NCBI GenBank assembly: GCA_029379385.1
Contig: CM055613.1
Span: 20,850,001 to 20,914,000, forward strand
Origin: Quillaja saponaria
Taxonomy: Eukaryota > Streptophyta > Magnoliopsida > Fabales > Quillajaceae
Length of the DNA: 64,000 nucleotides
Reading direction: 5' to 3'
The notes under the pieces were generated by a model. That model had not been told where the DNA came from, made no database searches, and worked only from the letters and a program-made list of their open reading frames with translations. The number at the start of each line of letters is the position of its first letter. The first letter of the stretch is position 1. The position numbers and the translations under genes are program-made. Shown piece by piece: positions 36,455-47,117 of this stretch.

Positions 36455-37010
36455 AACTTGTTAAGGAAGACTACGGAAAGATGACCAAAAATGACTCATC
36501 TTTGAGTCACAAGTAATAAAATCTACTGCTCCATTAACTTCTCTGTAATAGTGCTCAATTTTAACATTCATAACTTGCAAAACACGTTTTAATTCCAAAA
36601 ACCTTCGAAACAACCCCCACAAAGGGTTGATCATTTGATGCATGCATTGAACAGGGGCTAAGGAGTCACAATTGACAATCATATTCATTTAACCATTTGA
36701 TTCACATACTTTTAGACCTTCAAAGAGAGCTTCAAACTTTGCCACCATGTTAGACTGAGTCCCCAAATAAGATCCATAGGCCAAAATAAATTCCCCTGTG
36801 AGAGGAATGAATAACACCACCCATGGCAGCCTCACCAAGGTTTCCCCGAGAACAACCATTACAATTAAGCTTAACATAAGGAAAAGGTGGAGGCTGCCAT
36901 CTCACAATAATAACCTGCTTCAAAAACATGTGCTTCGGAATTCTAAAAGGAAAAAACCTAAGTTGGTAAAAGTCATTAGGATTCACTTTTACCTTGTCTT
37001 TTAACAAGAG
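36455..37010 (-). pseudogene. LINE2 ORF2: RNase H domain
   Basis: The minus strand encodes PYVKLNCNGCSRGNLGEAAM (36750-37007), in which the first catalytic Asp is replaced by Asn, then in other frames VAKFEALFEGLKV (catalytic Glu) and IEHYYREVNGAVDF. Same family as 21771-22310. Two frameshifts and the active-site change make it inactive. Confidence 0.8.
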
Positions 37011-38854
37011 AAAATCTCACCAAGAGTCTTCAACACTTGTTTAACCATCATAGCTGAAATCAAAAAGATGTTTTCATATTGTTTAGCATTTCTAGCTTTC
37101 CAAATCTCCCAAACAATGATATAAAGAGTTATCACCCTTATATAACCTACAAAGGATGTAACACCCTGCTGCCACCATACCTTGAACATTTCATGCACAG
37201 AGATAACTTAGTAATCAATATTAAAACAATGTATAAAGAAAAGCCATACATCCCTAGCTACTTAAGATGAGATAAAGAGGTGTTGAAGAGTCTTAACATC
37301 ATGATGAACATAACATCTGCAATAAAAAGCCAAGGCAAAGTTATATCTCACTACTGTACTATTAACAGCCAAGTAACCAAACCAAAGTTTCCAAAAGAAG
37401 ACTAAGATCTTGATGGGAAGTAACCGCTTCCAAGAAGTTTCCAAAGAAGCTGTTATAATACCCCTAACTTCTACAATAATCCCAAGCCGGTGAGATACTA
37501 AAATTAAAAGCTTTCTCTGAAGTCCAAATAAGAATATCATCAAATGCAGGCAATAAAAGTAGGCCTTCAAACTTTCGATGGATAAAAGCTGGAAGGTGGT
37601 CTGTAACTTCACTAGGTAATCGATTATAATCTGTTAATTCCAAAGTCACAAAATGCAAGGGAACTTCATCCATAAGTAAATGAATAGGACCCAAGTCACT
37701 ACATTAATCATACGAACAGTTTATAGCGCTTTTACCAACATTCCACCTCAAGATAGGCTCCATCATTATTCTACAAGAAGATAACCATTTCCACATATGA
37801 GAGCAGGATGAAGGATTGGATGAAATCAGATACTTATTTTTATAATATTTTGCAAGCATAAATCTCGACCAAATGATTTTTCTTTCCTTAAATTAAACCA
37901 CAATTTCTAGCAAAAGGCGAAGACATGCAGCAAGCAAACGAATGCCAAGCCCTTCCTCATTTGATAGAAACGCAAATTTTCTTCCAAGAGCACCAATGGA
38001 ATCACCTTTTTCCATCCTTAGATCCCTAGAATAAATTACCCAAAAGACTTTCAATTTTCACAAGCACAATCTTTGAAGGCTCTAAGGCACTCAAAAGATA
38101 TAAAGGCAAAGAACTAAGCATATGTTTAATAAGGATTAATCTGCCCTCTTGAGACAAGAACTTGGGAGACCATAAGGCTATTTGCATTTGAATTTTAGCC
38201 ACCATGTTAGCAAAAAGAGAGCATTTCTTCCTCCAAATATAAAGCGAATAACCTAAATAACTTATCGGAAGGGGCTGATGTTGGAACTTAGTTACCTTCT
38301 TGATAACCCAAATACGTTGGAGAAAAGCCTTTGTACTTCTTATAAAGCAACTATGCCTGTTGATCAACTGACCTGAATTAACTTCATAAGCAACCAAAAA
38401 GTTCATAAGCCTTATCACAAGATTTTTTACCACCCTAGGAAAATATTATGATATCATCTGCAAAAGACAAATAAGATATTTTTGAAACATCCAAGGGATG
38501 ATAATAATAATCAACATTGCCTTCACTCATAGAATGCTTCAATCCCCAACTTAAAACCTCAGAAGCCAAGATAAATAGAAGAGGAGATAACAGATCACCT
38601 TGTCTAAGGCCTCTTAAAGACTTCAAGAAACCTATGCTTTTGCCATTGACTATGACTGAGTACTAGGGGCTAGAAATCATTCACCAAATAAGATCTATCC
38701 AAAACTCACAAAAGCCAAATTTTCTTAGAACTAAAATTAGGAAAAACCAATTCACTCTATCATAAGCTTAGCCATATTAAGTTTAAAAAGAGCATTCCCC
38801 CTTAGGACTTTCTTGTTGATGTCATGAACAAACTCTTGAGCCAAAGCCACATTA
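37011..38854 (-). pseudogene. LINE2 ORF2: RT C-terminal half and connector
   Basis: The open stretch 38435-38626 has MKSLRGLRQGDLLSPLLFIL and ISYLSFADDIIIFS, the GLRQGDPLSP and catalytic FADD boxes of non-LTR RT. 38026-38433 continues with LPISYLGYSLY, WSPKFLSQEGRLILIKHMLS and LPLYLLSAL, the conserved thumb region of plant L1 ORF2. 37262-37612 contains the Trp-rich connector (LPIKILVFFWKLWFGYLAVN, then CRCYVHHDVKTLQHLF), which corresponds to the zinc-binding RVT-associated segment. It runs with only a few frame breaks and is better preserved than LINE1. Confidence 0.85.
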
Positions 38855-39280
38855 CCAATGATAGGGATTTATGTATCTTCTTCCATGTTAAGCATAATAA
38901 AATTAGTAGGAAAAATCAATTTATCAACTTTAACTAACACATCCACTACTATTCCCCTTGGATAGGTTAAAGACCTATCAGCTACTTGCAATGTAACAGA
39001 TGTAGGCTTAACTTCCCCCAAACCCAAATTTTGATACATAGACAAAAGCATTAAATTAATATTAGCTCCTATATCATATAAAGCCTTACCAAAAAATTAA
39101 GTACCAATAGTACAAGGGATAGTAAAACTACCTGGATCCTTTAACTTTAGTGGGAGTTTCTTTTGTAGTACAGCACTACATTTTTCATTGAGAGCAACGG
39201 TTTCATACTCACCTAACCTTCTCTTCTTAGCGAAGATATCCTTCATGAACTTGACATAGCTCAGTATTTGTTCTAAAGCT
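38855..39280 (-). pseudogene. Athila-1 aspartic protease
   Basis: Protease domain between gag and RT. PLKLKDPGSFTIPCTIGT (39097-39318 frame) is followed by a stop-interrupted active-site segment DIGANINL at about 39045-39070, then MYQNLGLGEVKPTSVTLQVA and DVLVKVDKLIFPTNFIML (38869-39051). Athila proteases use D-L-G-A in place of D-S-G; here it reads D-I-G-A. Truncated on its 3' side by LINE2. Better-preserved homologue: 58740-59102. Confidence 0.8.
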
Positions 39281-40739
39281 TCAGTAAATGGTATGTTGAT
39301 GTGGAGCTTTTTGAACACTTCCTAGGAATTTTTGGAATTGCTTGTCAAGATTCTTCTTTTGGAATCTTTGAGGAAAAGGAAGTGGAGGAGTAGGCACAAT
39401 AGATTCATTGGTTTGATCTTTTTCCTCTTTCTTTTTAATTGAATTATCTACTTTAATTGGTTTATTCATAACTTCATCTTGTTTATTCGGCTCCTTCAAC
39501 TGTCTTACCACTTCTAAGGTGATGGCCTTGCATTGTTCTTTATCCTTCCATGGATTAGGCTCAATGTTACTAGGGAAGGCACCTTGAGGCCTATTTGCCA
39601 TGGCATTGGCCAGTTGGCCTATTTTTGTCTCAAGAGTTCTTAAAGAAGCAGCTTCACTTTGGATCACTAAATCAGTCCTAGACATGTATAGCATTAACAT
39701 GTCCTCTAAGGATGGCTTTTTCTCAGGTGTAGCCAGTAGTCTTGCTTGTGGTTGAAAACTGGGAGGGTATATAGGCTTCAGTAGTATTTGAAGTCACTTG
39801 ATTGTTCCAACTAAAATTAGGATGTTTTTCTATCCCGGGTTATAAGTGTTAGAGAAAGGGTTGTTTTGCCTATTATAATTGCCCACATATTGCACTACTT
39901 TGGTGTTTGGGCATTAGTCACTAGTATAACCATCTCCATATATTTTGCAAGCCATAACTTTATTCTTGATTGCCGGAATCCCAGGAGTATCAAATCTTTT
40001 AGCTAGACTAGCCACTTATGTCGTTAAGGCAGTGAGGGCGTCTAACTCATGTATCCTAGCTACTTTACGAGTTGCAAGTCGCTCAGATGGCCATTGATAA
40101 TTATTTGAAGCCATTGCTTCCAACAACTTATATGCTTCATTAATGGACTTTCCCATTAATGCATTGCCAGCTGCAACATCAATGGTGGTTCTTATTTGGC
40201 TATCTAAACCTTTTACAAAGGTTTAGACTTGTAGCCACTTTAGAATGCCATGGTGAGGGCACTATCTCAACAAGTCTTTGTATCTCTCCCATGCTTCATA
40301 AAGAGATTCATGGTCTTGTTGAATGAATGAGGTGATTTCATTTCGTAAATTAGCTATTTTGGCAGGTGGAAAGAATTTTACTAAGCATTTTTTAGCCAAG
40401 TCCATCCATGTAATGATAGAGTGGGATGGCAAGGAGTACAACCAAGTTCACGCCTTATCTCGAAGTGAGAAAGGAAAAAGCCTTAGACGAATGGAATCAT
40501 CAAAAATGCCAATGCACTTGAAAGTGTCACATAACTCTAAGAACATCACCATATAGGCATTCAGATCATTATTTGGAAGGCTAGCAAATTGTGCCATTTG
40601 TTGGATCATTTGAATCTTTCCAGGCTTAATTTCAAAGTTATTAACTTGAATTGCTAGCCGTTGGATACTGGAGTGAAGGCCTTCCACTAACGGGGACATC
40701 ATAGTCCCTCAAGACCTTAAGCTCTTATTCGTCACCCAT
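39281..40739 (-). pseudogene. Athila-1 gag
   Basis: Structural gag. A likely start ATG is at 40739 (MGDE then a stop), with an LRDYDVP motif, then frame-shifted IQRLAIQVNNFEIKPGKI and [33 protein letters not shown] (40448-40702), the retrotransposon-gag core. Downstream SLYEAWERYKDLLR, MGKSINEAYKLLEAMASNNY and a C-terminal Pro/Lys/Glu-rich linker (39281-39700, TLETKIGQLANAMANRPQGA) are typical of Athila. There is no CCHC knuckle; a partial Cys pair near 39920-39960 is all that remains. Several stops. Confidence 0.85.
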
Positions 40740-40921
40740 TACTGGATTTTGCAAAGTAGCTTGTTGGTTCTCTTTTCAAAGTCTTCAAATTGTCTTTTCA
40801 ATCTCTGGATCAAAATGAACAACTTCTAAGCTACAAGTTCTTCACATAAACCTGAAACAAAAGAAAAATCTGAATTAAAACTAGAACTAGTTGGTATTAA
40901 TATTAACAAGAATAGAATAAT

Positions 40922-40939
40922 TCCCTGGCAATGGCTCCA
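40922..40939 (-). promoter_or_regulatory. Athila-1 primer-binding site, tRNA-Asp type
   Basis: The minus strand reads TGGAGCCATTGCCAGGGA, three changes from the tRNA-Asp-complementary sequence used by Athila elements (TGGCGCCGTTGCCGGGGA), about nine bases inside the 5' LTR. Confidence 0.85.
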
Positions 40940-40948
40940 AAAACTTGT

Positions 40949-42448
40949 TGTCAAAAATATTACACAAGCACACGTATCATTTAAACAAGTAATAAAGGGT
41001 AAGTTAAGTATAGTTCCTACGAGGAATTAATTCTATTAACCCAAGTACTAAAATTCTCCAACTCTAACTTTATCCAGATAATTGAAAATTTGAGATTGTT
41101 ATTATGTTTAAACTAAAGCAAGTAAATAAAACAAATAAACTTGAGATTATGTAGAAAAAACCTAGGATTATAATTTCCCTCACACTTCACTTAACTTGCC
41201 TTTATCCTATCATGCTTAGCTATGATATTATGTTATTAACTTAAGGTTCCGAGTTAATTATAAGTCTCTTTCAAATTGCTTCTAATTCATACTTTAGTTA
41301 ATCAATTCACTATATGTCTATGCGAATTGAATTAAGCAAGGTTCATTAAGAACAAACCTAATTTGGCTACATAAGGTATATAGGTATATATGTCTATGCT
41401 ATATCATCAAATTCAACCAACTAAGTGAATAAATTCAAACATGTATTCTATCATTCAAGGCTAACCTAGATTTCTTTTGTCAAGGTTTCTCTAGATTATC
41501 GAATATATCTAACTGGTGATCAACCAATTAGAAGCAATGAACATAAAATGACATAAATAACAATAATATCAAACCCTACGCAATCCATAGACAAAATTAA
41601 ATCAAACTACATGTGAGTTCCATCATAATCCTAGAAAAAGGAATTAGTTCATGCTACTAGATATAAACATGACTATAGTTAAGCAAAACATTAAGAACAT
41701 ACAAAGAAAATAAAAGGAAATCAGGAATAAGAGAAAACTAAGAAAATATCGGTCTATAAGCTCTTCAAAATCCCTTGCTCCTCTAGCTCTAAGTACTCTC
41801 AATCAACTCTATATCTCCATAAATTCCTTGCTTAATTGTGTGTTTAGAATCCTTAAGCCCTTTCTCTTGATAGGCTTCAAAATCATGAGTTAGAGTCCAA
41901 TTTAAAGTAATTTTATCAGGCTAACACCCCAGTCATGACTTTCTATCACCCCAGCATTGATTTTTGGACAAAACAGGAGATTGTGCGTGATGTTAGGAGC
42001 CATAGCAGCAGGATTTTGGAGCCCCAGCACCAAGCCACTTGCCTACTTCCTGGCACCTAACGCCCCTAGTTGAAAATATTTTTTAGCTAAGCTTGGGCAG
42101 CCCAGCACCAGATGCTACTATCTTGCAATTTTCAGTGCTACAACCTTGGTTTTTCATGGCCTAGGCTCTTGATGAATTGAAATCTTATCCTTTGAGCAAT
42201 TGGTCTTCAAAAAGGACTTCTTGAAGCTTGTACCTTCAAAACACATAAACAAAGTTTAATAGGAATGGAACTCTTTTTTAAAAAGATAATTTCTGGGCAA
42301 TAATAACTAAAAACATAACATTTTAATACAATAATAAATTAAACTACAAACTAAGGTAAAACTAAACAATTCATAATGCAAAACTCAAGAATCTAGCTAA
42401 AACGAATACATAATGTGATGTATTATAAGTTATTTCATGAACTTATCA
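40949..42448 (-). repeat. Athila-1 5' LTR
   Basis: About 1500 bp, collinear over its whole length with 25684-27176. The minus strand begins TGATAAGTTC and ends TTTTTGACA. It includes the GC-rich motif block at about 41930-42160. Divergence from its partner, about one base in ten by eye, implies an old insertion. Confidence 0.9.
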
Positions 42449-43873
42449 AGCCGTAGCCCTCAATTCAACATTAAAGGTAGGTATAACTTTTTCTTTTACC
42501 TTTTGGCTGCCATACTTCTTTAGTCACTTTTTTAGGATAATTTTTTCTTGCATCTTGCATGAAAATGTATTAACTTTTATCTTGAGAGAAAACTTCGTTT
42601 GAGACTTGATTCACCTTTTGGAGAACCTTTTCTTGAATCTTTGGAATACATTTTTTTTGTTTTTCTTGATTTTCTTGGTTTTCTTAGGAGCGTTTTACAA
42701 GTTTTCATCTCATGACCAAGCCTTAGGCAATGAAGACAGTAATGAGGCATATTCTTATACCCCACTTAATGAAAAAAGACTTTGTTTGTACCATAACCAA
42801 TCCAAACCCTTTCTTGAATAGGTTTAATAATCCAACTCTGCACAAACAATGAGTTAAACTCGACCTTGTTCTTGCAGCCGATGCACCATCTAGTTTTAAT
42901 GGCTTACTAATCATAGTAGCAACTATAAATAGGCTCTCTTTCGAATAAAAATGAATTGATAAATTTGGAAGATTATCCATATTGGTACTATAGGCAATTC
43001 TTAATCCAGCCTAAAATCTATCGTCCATTTGAAAACGCACATAGGTTAATGTTGTATGTACCATTCCTCTGCCCTACACTAAAGCCTTTGAAAATCCTCT
43101 TCATTAAAAACTTCGATAAGAATATGTTTACGATCCAAAAATCTTATTGACACTGTAGCCACAAGGCCAATGGTTGTAACAACTTTTCGAATATCCTCCA
43201 TAGGTGGCCTTCCATGTGAGAACTTTCTAACCAAGGTAAACTTGTAAAGAGTTGTCAAAGACTTAATTTCTTGAGAGCTAAAGAAGCACAGATGGAACCC
43301 CCTATAAGTCAAAATTTCCTTGGATGGTATGCTAAGTATGAAGCCTAATCCATGAGAGACCACTGAGGCAAAAGATTTCTTTGCAAAGGGAAGAGGATCA
43401 GTTAAAAAAGTTGCTGGCTTTGGAGGAAACATTTTTGGCAAGGACTCTTGGGACAACAACTTGATGGTGATGTAGGTTTGAAGTTGTTGAGTTTTACAAT
43501 GATACATTGATATGGCATCGGATGGATTAAAGTTTGGAGGGGCTGGGGTCGAATGGAAAGAAGCTTGAGGTATGATAGGTTGTGAGCATGGATTTACCAT
43601 AGATGAAGGGTCAGAAATCATATGGGTGGAGGGTGTGTTTACAGCATCTTAGGACTGGTTTGATGGTAAAAAGGATGATAGGAAGCCCAAGAGTTCTTAA
43701 GCTTTGCTTTGAGGAAGATCTTGGAGGATGACATGGAGGAAAGCCATTGCCTTGCCACTTAAAGTCCCCAATGGTGGCCTGAAAATCTTGAAAAACCACC
43801 TAGGTAGGCCGAAAAACCAAAACCTTGGCAGAGCTAATTTTTGGAATCCTAGTTGAACTAAAACTCTTACTGC
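42449..43873 (-). pseudogene. LINE1 ORF1 (DUF4283 / zinc knuckle)
   Basis: ORF1 nucleic-acid-binding protein of a plant L1-type element, at the LINE 5' end. The open stretch 43079-43621 contains LPKMFPPKPATFLTDPLPFA, KKSFASVVSHGLGF, then the DUF4283 core TLYKFTLVRKFSHGRPPMED and DRKHILIEVFNEEDFQRL. After frameshifts, LSIHFYSKESLFIVATMISK (42723-42980) and the zinc knuckle CLHCLRLGHEMKTC (C-X2-C-X4-H-X4-C, 42577-42765) follow. A basic Ser/Lys tail precedes the Athila insertion. A start ATG at 43885 lies in the target duplication, so it is not the native start. Confidence 0.85.
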
Positions 43874-44077
43874 GAAGGGACCCATCTGATAAAATTTCTT
43901 TCAATTACTATATTAAAGTAAGTTCAAGAAAAATCTCGCGGGTCGACTCTAACTTTATTCAGGATACGTTCTCAAACAAGTTTAAGTGTCTTATCAACAA
44001 AGCAAATGCTTTAGTTATCCTTAACTTTTAGGAATCTAGTTTTAAAAATTATTTGTTTGTTTCTTATTTTCTTTTTC

Positions 44078-44085
44078 TATTTAAT
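44078..44085 (+). promoter_or_regulatory. TATA-like box of EPRV1 intergenic region
   Basis: TATTTAAT at the position equivalent to 381-388 of EPRV3 and 45565-45572 of EPRV2. Confidence 0.4.
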
Positions 44086-44325
44086 CCTGCATCATTATGT
44101 CAAGAAAGGAATCGCTTATTGTATCATTTTCTCTTTGTAAGTGTTCTGTGAGATAGTAGTGTGGTGAATTTGTGGCTTTTTTTTTTTATGTGCGTCAGTG
44201 TTGTGACTTCCTTTTTCTATGCAAGTTTTTAAACTTATGTATCATTTACTCCTTTTAATATGAAATATATGTCTACATTGTATTTGTGTTGTGTATGTAT
44301 GTTGTTGTGTGTCTGCTTCCCCAAA

Positions 44326-44341
44326 TGATACCTGAGCCATG
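44326..44341 (+). promoter_or_regulatory. Possible degenerate tRNA-Met primer-binding site of EPRV1
   Basis: TGATACCTGAGCCATG agrees at about 10 of 14 positions with the initiator-tRNA-Met site used by Caulimoviridae, and it follows the promoter region at a plausible distance. The inverted copy lost most of the match (about 44565-44575), and the agreement is weak. Confidence 0.3.
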
Positions 44342-44407
44342 TTGTTGCTAGATTGCTAAAAAATAGCCTAAGAGTAAGCTTTTGACTTTTCAAAGTCCAA
44401 AGTTGAG

Positions 44408-44508
44408 ATGTTGTTGTACCCACTTAATTAGTCCGTTGAGTGTAAGGATGTCCAAGGTAAGTTAAGTTTTTTGACAGTTTAGCTTCTTTGAAAACTTGTG
44501 TTTACTTT
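44408..44508. other. Spacer between the two inverted pararetrovirus arms
   Basis: About 100 bp separating caaagttgag (ending 44407) from ctcaactttg (starting 44509). No feature seen. Confidence 0.6.
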
Positions 44509-45861
44509 CTCAACTTTGAAAAGCTAAAAGCTTACTCTTACGTTATTTTCTAGTAATCTAGAAACAACATGCTTTGGGAAGCAAGCACACAACACCATAC
44601 AAATACATTACAGACATATATATATATATTATAGTAAAATAATACATTAGTTTAAACACTTACATAGAAAAAGGATGCCACAACACGAAGGCACATCAAG
44701 GAAGCCACATCACTGAGGCACATCAAGGAATGCCACAAAATCACCACACTAGGGGCTAATTTAGTATGCAGGAATGATTTTTGTGGAATGGGAATGGGAA
44801 AGGGAATGGAATGATCATTCCATTCTATTGTTTGGTAGCATCAATGAGGAATAATCATTCAATTCTACTTTATTAATTTTCTTTGCATTTTTAGAGATGA
44901 AATAGTATAAAAATCATGCTAACATAACAAAAATATCTCTCAATCGATAAAGCAATAAAAATGTAACATAATTTATTAAATATATATATTTCATAATTTT
45001 TTTAATTAATTTTTTTAAAATTATATTATATTATTTATTTCTTATTAATGTAATTAATTTATTAATATTATTATTAGTTGTATATTTTTTTTTCTTATTT
45101 TTATTCTTTATTAATTAATATTATAGTTTAAAATTACATAACTTATTTATTTAACATAATTGTTTATTTATAATTATATTATTTACTATGATATTAAGGG
45201 TATTTTTGTCATTTGAATAAATTAAATATATTATTATTTTATTAATATTCAACTTTTTATTTAATTATTTATTTTATGTGATAGAATTATTTTTTTGTCT
45301 TTTAACTGAACTAAACCGATTCTATAGAAGTAGGAATAAGTAATCGCATCCCCTAAGTGGGTTTGAGGATTTCTAATGGAATTAAATGACCATAAAGAAA
45401 TGAGTACTTTGAGGCTAAAAAAGATACCAACTAAAAGTATTTTTATTCCATGAAATCATGCATGGAATGGCTATTCATCCGTACCAATAGACAAAAGAAA
45501 CCATAAATTCTCACAAAGAGAAAATGATATAATAAGCGATGCCCTTCTCAACATCGTAAGCTAGCTTAAATAAAAAAAGAAAATGAGAAACAAACAATAA
45601 CTTTTAAAAATAGATTCCTATAAGACAAGGATAACTAAAGCAGATGCCTTGTTGATAAGGCTCTAAAACTTGTATGGACACGTTTCCTGAATAAAGTTAG
45701 AGTCCACTCACCAAATTTGTCTTGAACTTACTTTAATAAAGTAACCGAATGAAATTTTACAATTATTAGGGATGAGTCCCTTCATCTAGAAAATCTTCAA
45801 CTCCTTTATCCTGCAAGGTTTTGAGAATCTAGAAAATAAGCTGGATCATCTTGACTCATAT
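44509..45861 (-). pseudogene. EPRV2 intergenic region, right arm of inverted repeat
   Basis: Minus-strand copy of the pararetrovirus 3' end: 44509-44756 mirrors 44150-44407, and 45481-45861 mirrors 43874-44150 together with 21340-21459. The TATA-like box is at 45565-45572 (minus TATTTAAG). It is interrupted by a MITE-like insert at 44757-45480 and, to the right, by an Athila solo LTR. Confidence 0.65.
44757..45480. mobile_element. MITE-like insertion in EPRV2
   Basis: Present in the right arm only, so inserted after the arms existed. It starts ggggctaatttagtatgcag and ends with a sequence whose complement reads tctattggtacggatgaata, an imperfect terminal inverted repeat. Internal sequence near each end carries GGAATGG-type repeats and the middle is very AT-rich, without coding potential. 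The pattern fits a nonautonomous DNA transposon (hAT or PIF/Harbinger-like). The superfamily is undetermined because the target duplication is not clear. Confidence 0.45.
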
Positions 45862-47117
45862 TATTGTTGGATTTACCATGCAAGTATATGTATCATTAAT
45901 AAGTAATATAGATAAAAGTAGCGTGTTGAACCCACGAGGAATTGGATCTAACAATTGTTAAGTACTAAAATTTACCTATCCTAACTTTATCCAAACGAAT
46001 TAATTTTGAGAGATTTATAATCAATCTAATCTAAAATAAGTAAGCAAATGTAATGATGTAAAGGAGAAACCTAGAATTACAACTTTCCTCAAAACTCACT
46101 TGGATTATTATTATATTATCATTCTTAGTTATGATATCGAATTACTAACCTAGAATTCTTATTCAATTATACGTAACAAGCATGTGAATGAATTCAAACA
46201 AATACTATCTTATTCAAGGCTAGATTCCCTTTGTCAAGGTTTCTCTAAGTTACCAAATCAATCTAATTGGTAGCTAATTAATTAGAAGCATGAAGCATAG
46301 ATTAAGATAAAAAATTCATGCAACAAACCCAAAGCAATTAATAAACAAAATAAGTCTAAGCTACATGTTAAGTTCCATTGCAATCTTAGTTAAATAACTA
46401 CTCCATGCTACTTAGTGTAAACATGGATATAAAAAAAATAATAAAAAAAAAATAAAAAAAATAAAAATCAAGCAAATGCAAGAAAGTAAAGAAGGAGTAG
46501 AATAAAGAAAACTATAAAGGTTGTCAATCTTCAAGCTTTAGCTATCCTTGCTCCTTTTGCTGCTTGCACTCTTGTTTGTCTCTTAATCTCCAGACTTTCT
46601 TAGCTAAACTTGTTTTTTTTTTCCCTACATAAATCTCTTTGGGCTTCAAAACCCTAAAAAAAAGTTAATTCGGACTAAGAATCAATCCTGGCGCCCCAGC
46701 AAAGAAGTTCTGGTGCCTCAACACTGAAAATCCAACGCCTTAGCACTGAAGCAGCTTTCTGGCGCCCCAACACCAGGTCCAGCACCCTAGCCTCTGACTT
46801 GTTGAATTGTTGCACAATTTTGATCATTGGGGCTCCCCTTTTCCTCAGCTATGGCGCCCAACACTTAGAAAATCCTTGTTTGACTCTAATTTGACTTGAA
46901 AGAGGTTTCCTTTAAGCATTAAACCTTTAAAACACACAAACTAAGTTAAGAATCAATAAAATTCCTAATTAAAGGCTAAATCAGAAGCATACTTAACTAG
47001 GATCCAACACTTTAAAATAAATGACTCAACTAAGTAACAATCAAACTAAAACTCAATAACATAGTAAATAATATGAATAAAAATGACATATAATAAGGTT
47101 ATTTCATAGACTTATCA
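45862..47117 (-). mobile_element. Athila-type solo LTR in EPRV2
   Basis: About 1256 bp, flanked by CATAT at 45857-45861 and 47118-47122; joining the flanks restores the uninterrupted pararetrovirus sequence seen at 76-90 and 21365-21378. It aligns with the other Athila LTRs (caagtatatgtatcat near the left end, GC-rich block at about 46690-46860, right end gacttatca). Confidence 0.85.

Larger units (their letters stand above)
36131..38854 (-). mobile_element. 5'-truncated LINE (LINE2) inserted in Athila-1 pol
   Basis: It has a T15 tract at 36131-36145 (tail on the minus strand), and the sequence next to it matches the LINE1 3' UTR. Its 5' end falls in the RT domain (ALAQEFVHDIN at about 38816-38848), so about half of the element is missing, the usual outcome of incomplete target-primed reverse transcription. 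The host flanks align with the uninterrupted Athila-2 sequence at 58735-58810. About 20 bp of host sequence present there is missing here, and no clear target duplication is seen. Confidence 0.85.
25684..42448 (-). mobile_element. Complete Athila-type Ty3/gypsy element (Athila-1), nested in LINE1
   Basis: Paired LTRs of about 1.5 kb (25684-27176 and 40949-42448, about 90% alike by eye) enclose, in minus-strand order, a tRNA-Asp-type priming site, gag, protease, RT, RNase H, integrase, a separate downstream ORF, an internal polypurine-like tract and the 3' tract. This order and the priming site identify Ty3/gypsy Athila. The 16.8-kb length includes a 2.7-kb LINE (36131-38854) and a 2.85-kb chromovirus LTR piece (27528-30375), leaving about 11.2 kb, normal for Athila. 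The flanking 5-mers (cttat, agccg) do not match, so no target duplication is visible. All genes are broken. Confidence 0.9.
21460..43873 (-). mobile_element. L1-type LINE (LINE1), nearly full length, split by an Athila element
   Basis: A non-LTR retrotransposon read on the minus strand in two parts: 5' part 43873-42449 (ORF1) and 3' part 25683-21460 (ORF2). Together they make about 5.6 kb, once the 16.8-kb Athila insertion is removed. It sits between GAAGGGACCAATCT (21446-21459) and GAAGGGACCCATCT (43874-43887), a 14-bp target duplication with one mismatch, and its tail is a T-rich tract on the plus strand at about 21470-21510. A tail plus long target duplication is the signature of target-primed reverse transcription. 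The host sequence is EPRV1, which reads continuously across the site. Confidence 0.85.
43874..44407 (+). pseudogene. EPRV1 segment D: intergenic region, left arm of inverted repeat
   Basis: Resumes EPRV1 after the LINE (GAAGGGACCCATCT at 43874 repeats 21446). It contains the end of the coding tail, a T-rich stretch, the TATA-like box at 44078 and the leader corresponding to 1-565 of EPRV3. From 44150 to 44407 it is matched in reverse by 44509-44756, and from 43890 to 44150 by 45490-45790. Confidence 0.65.
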
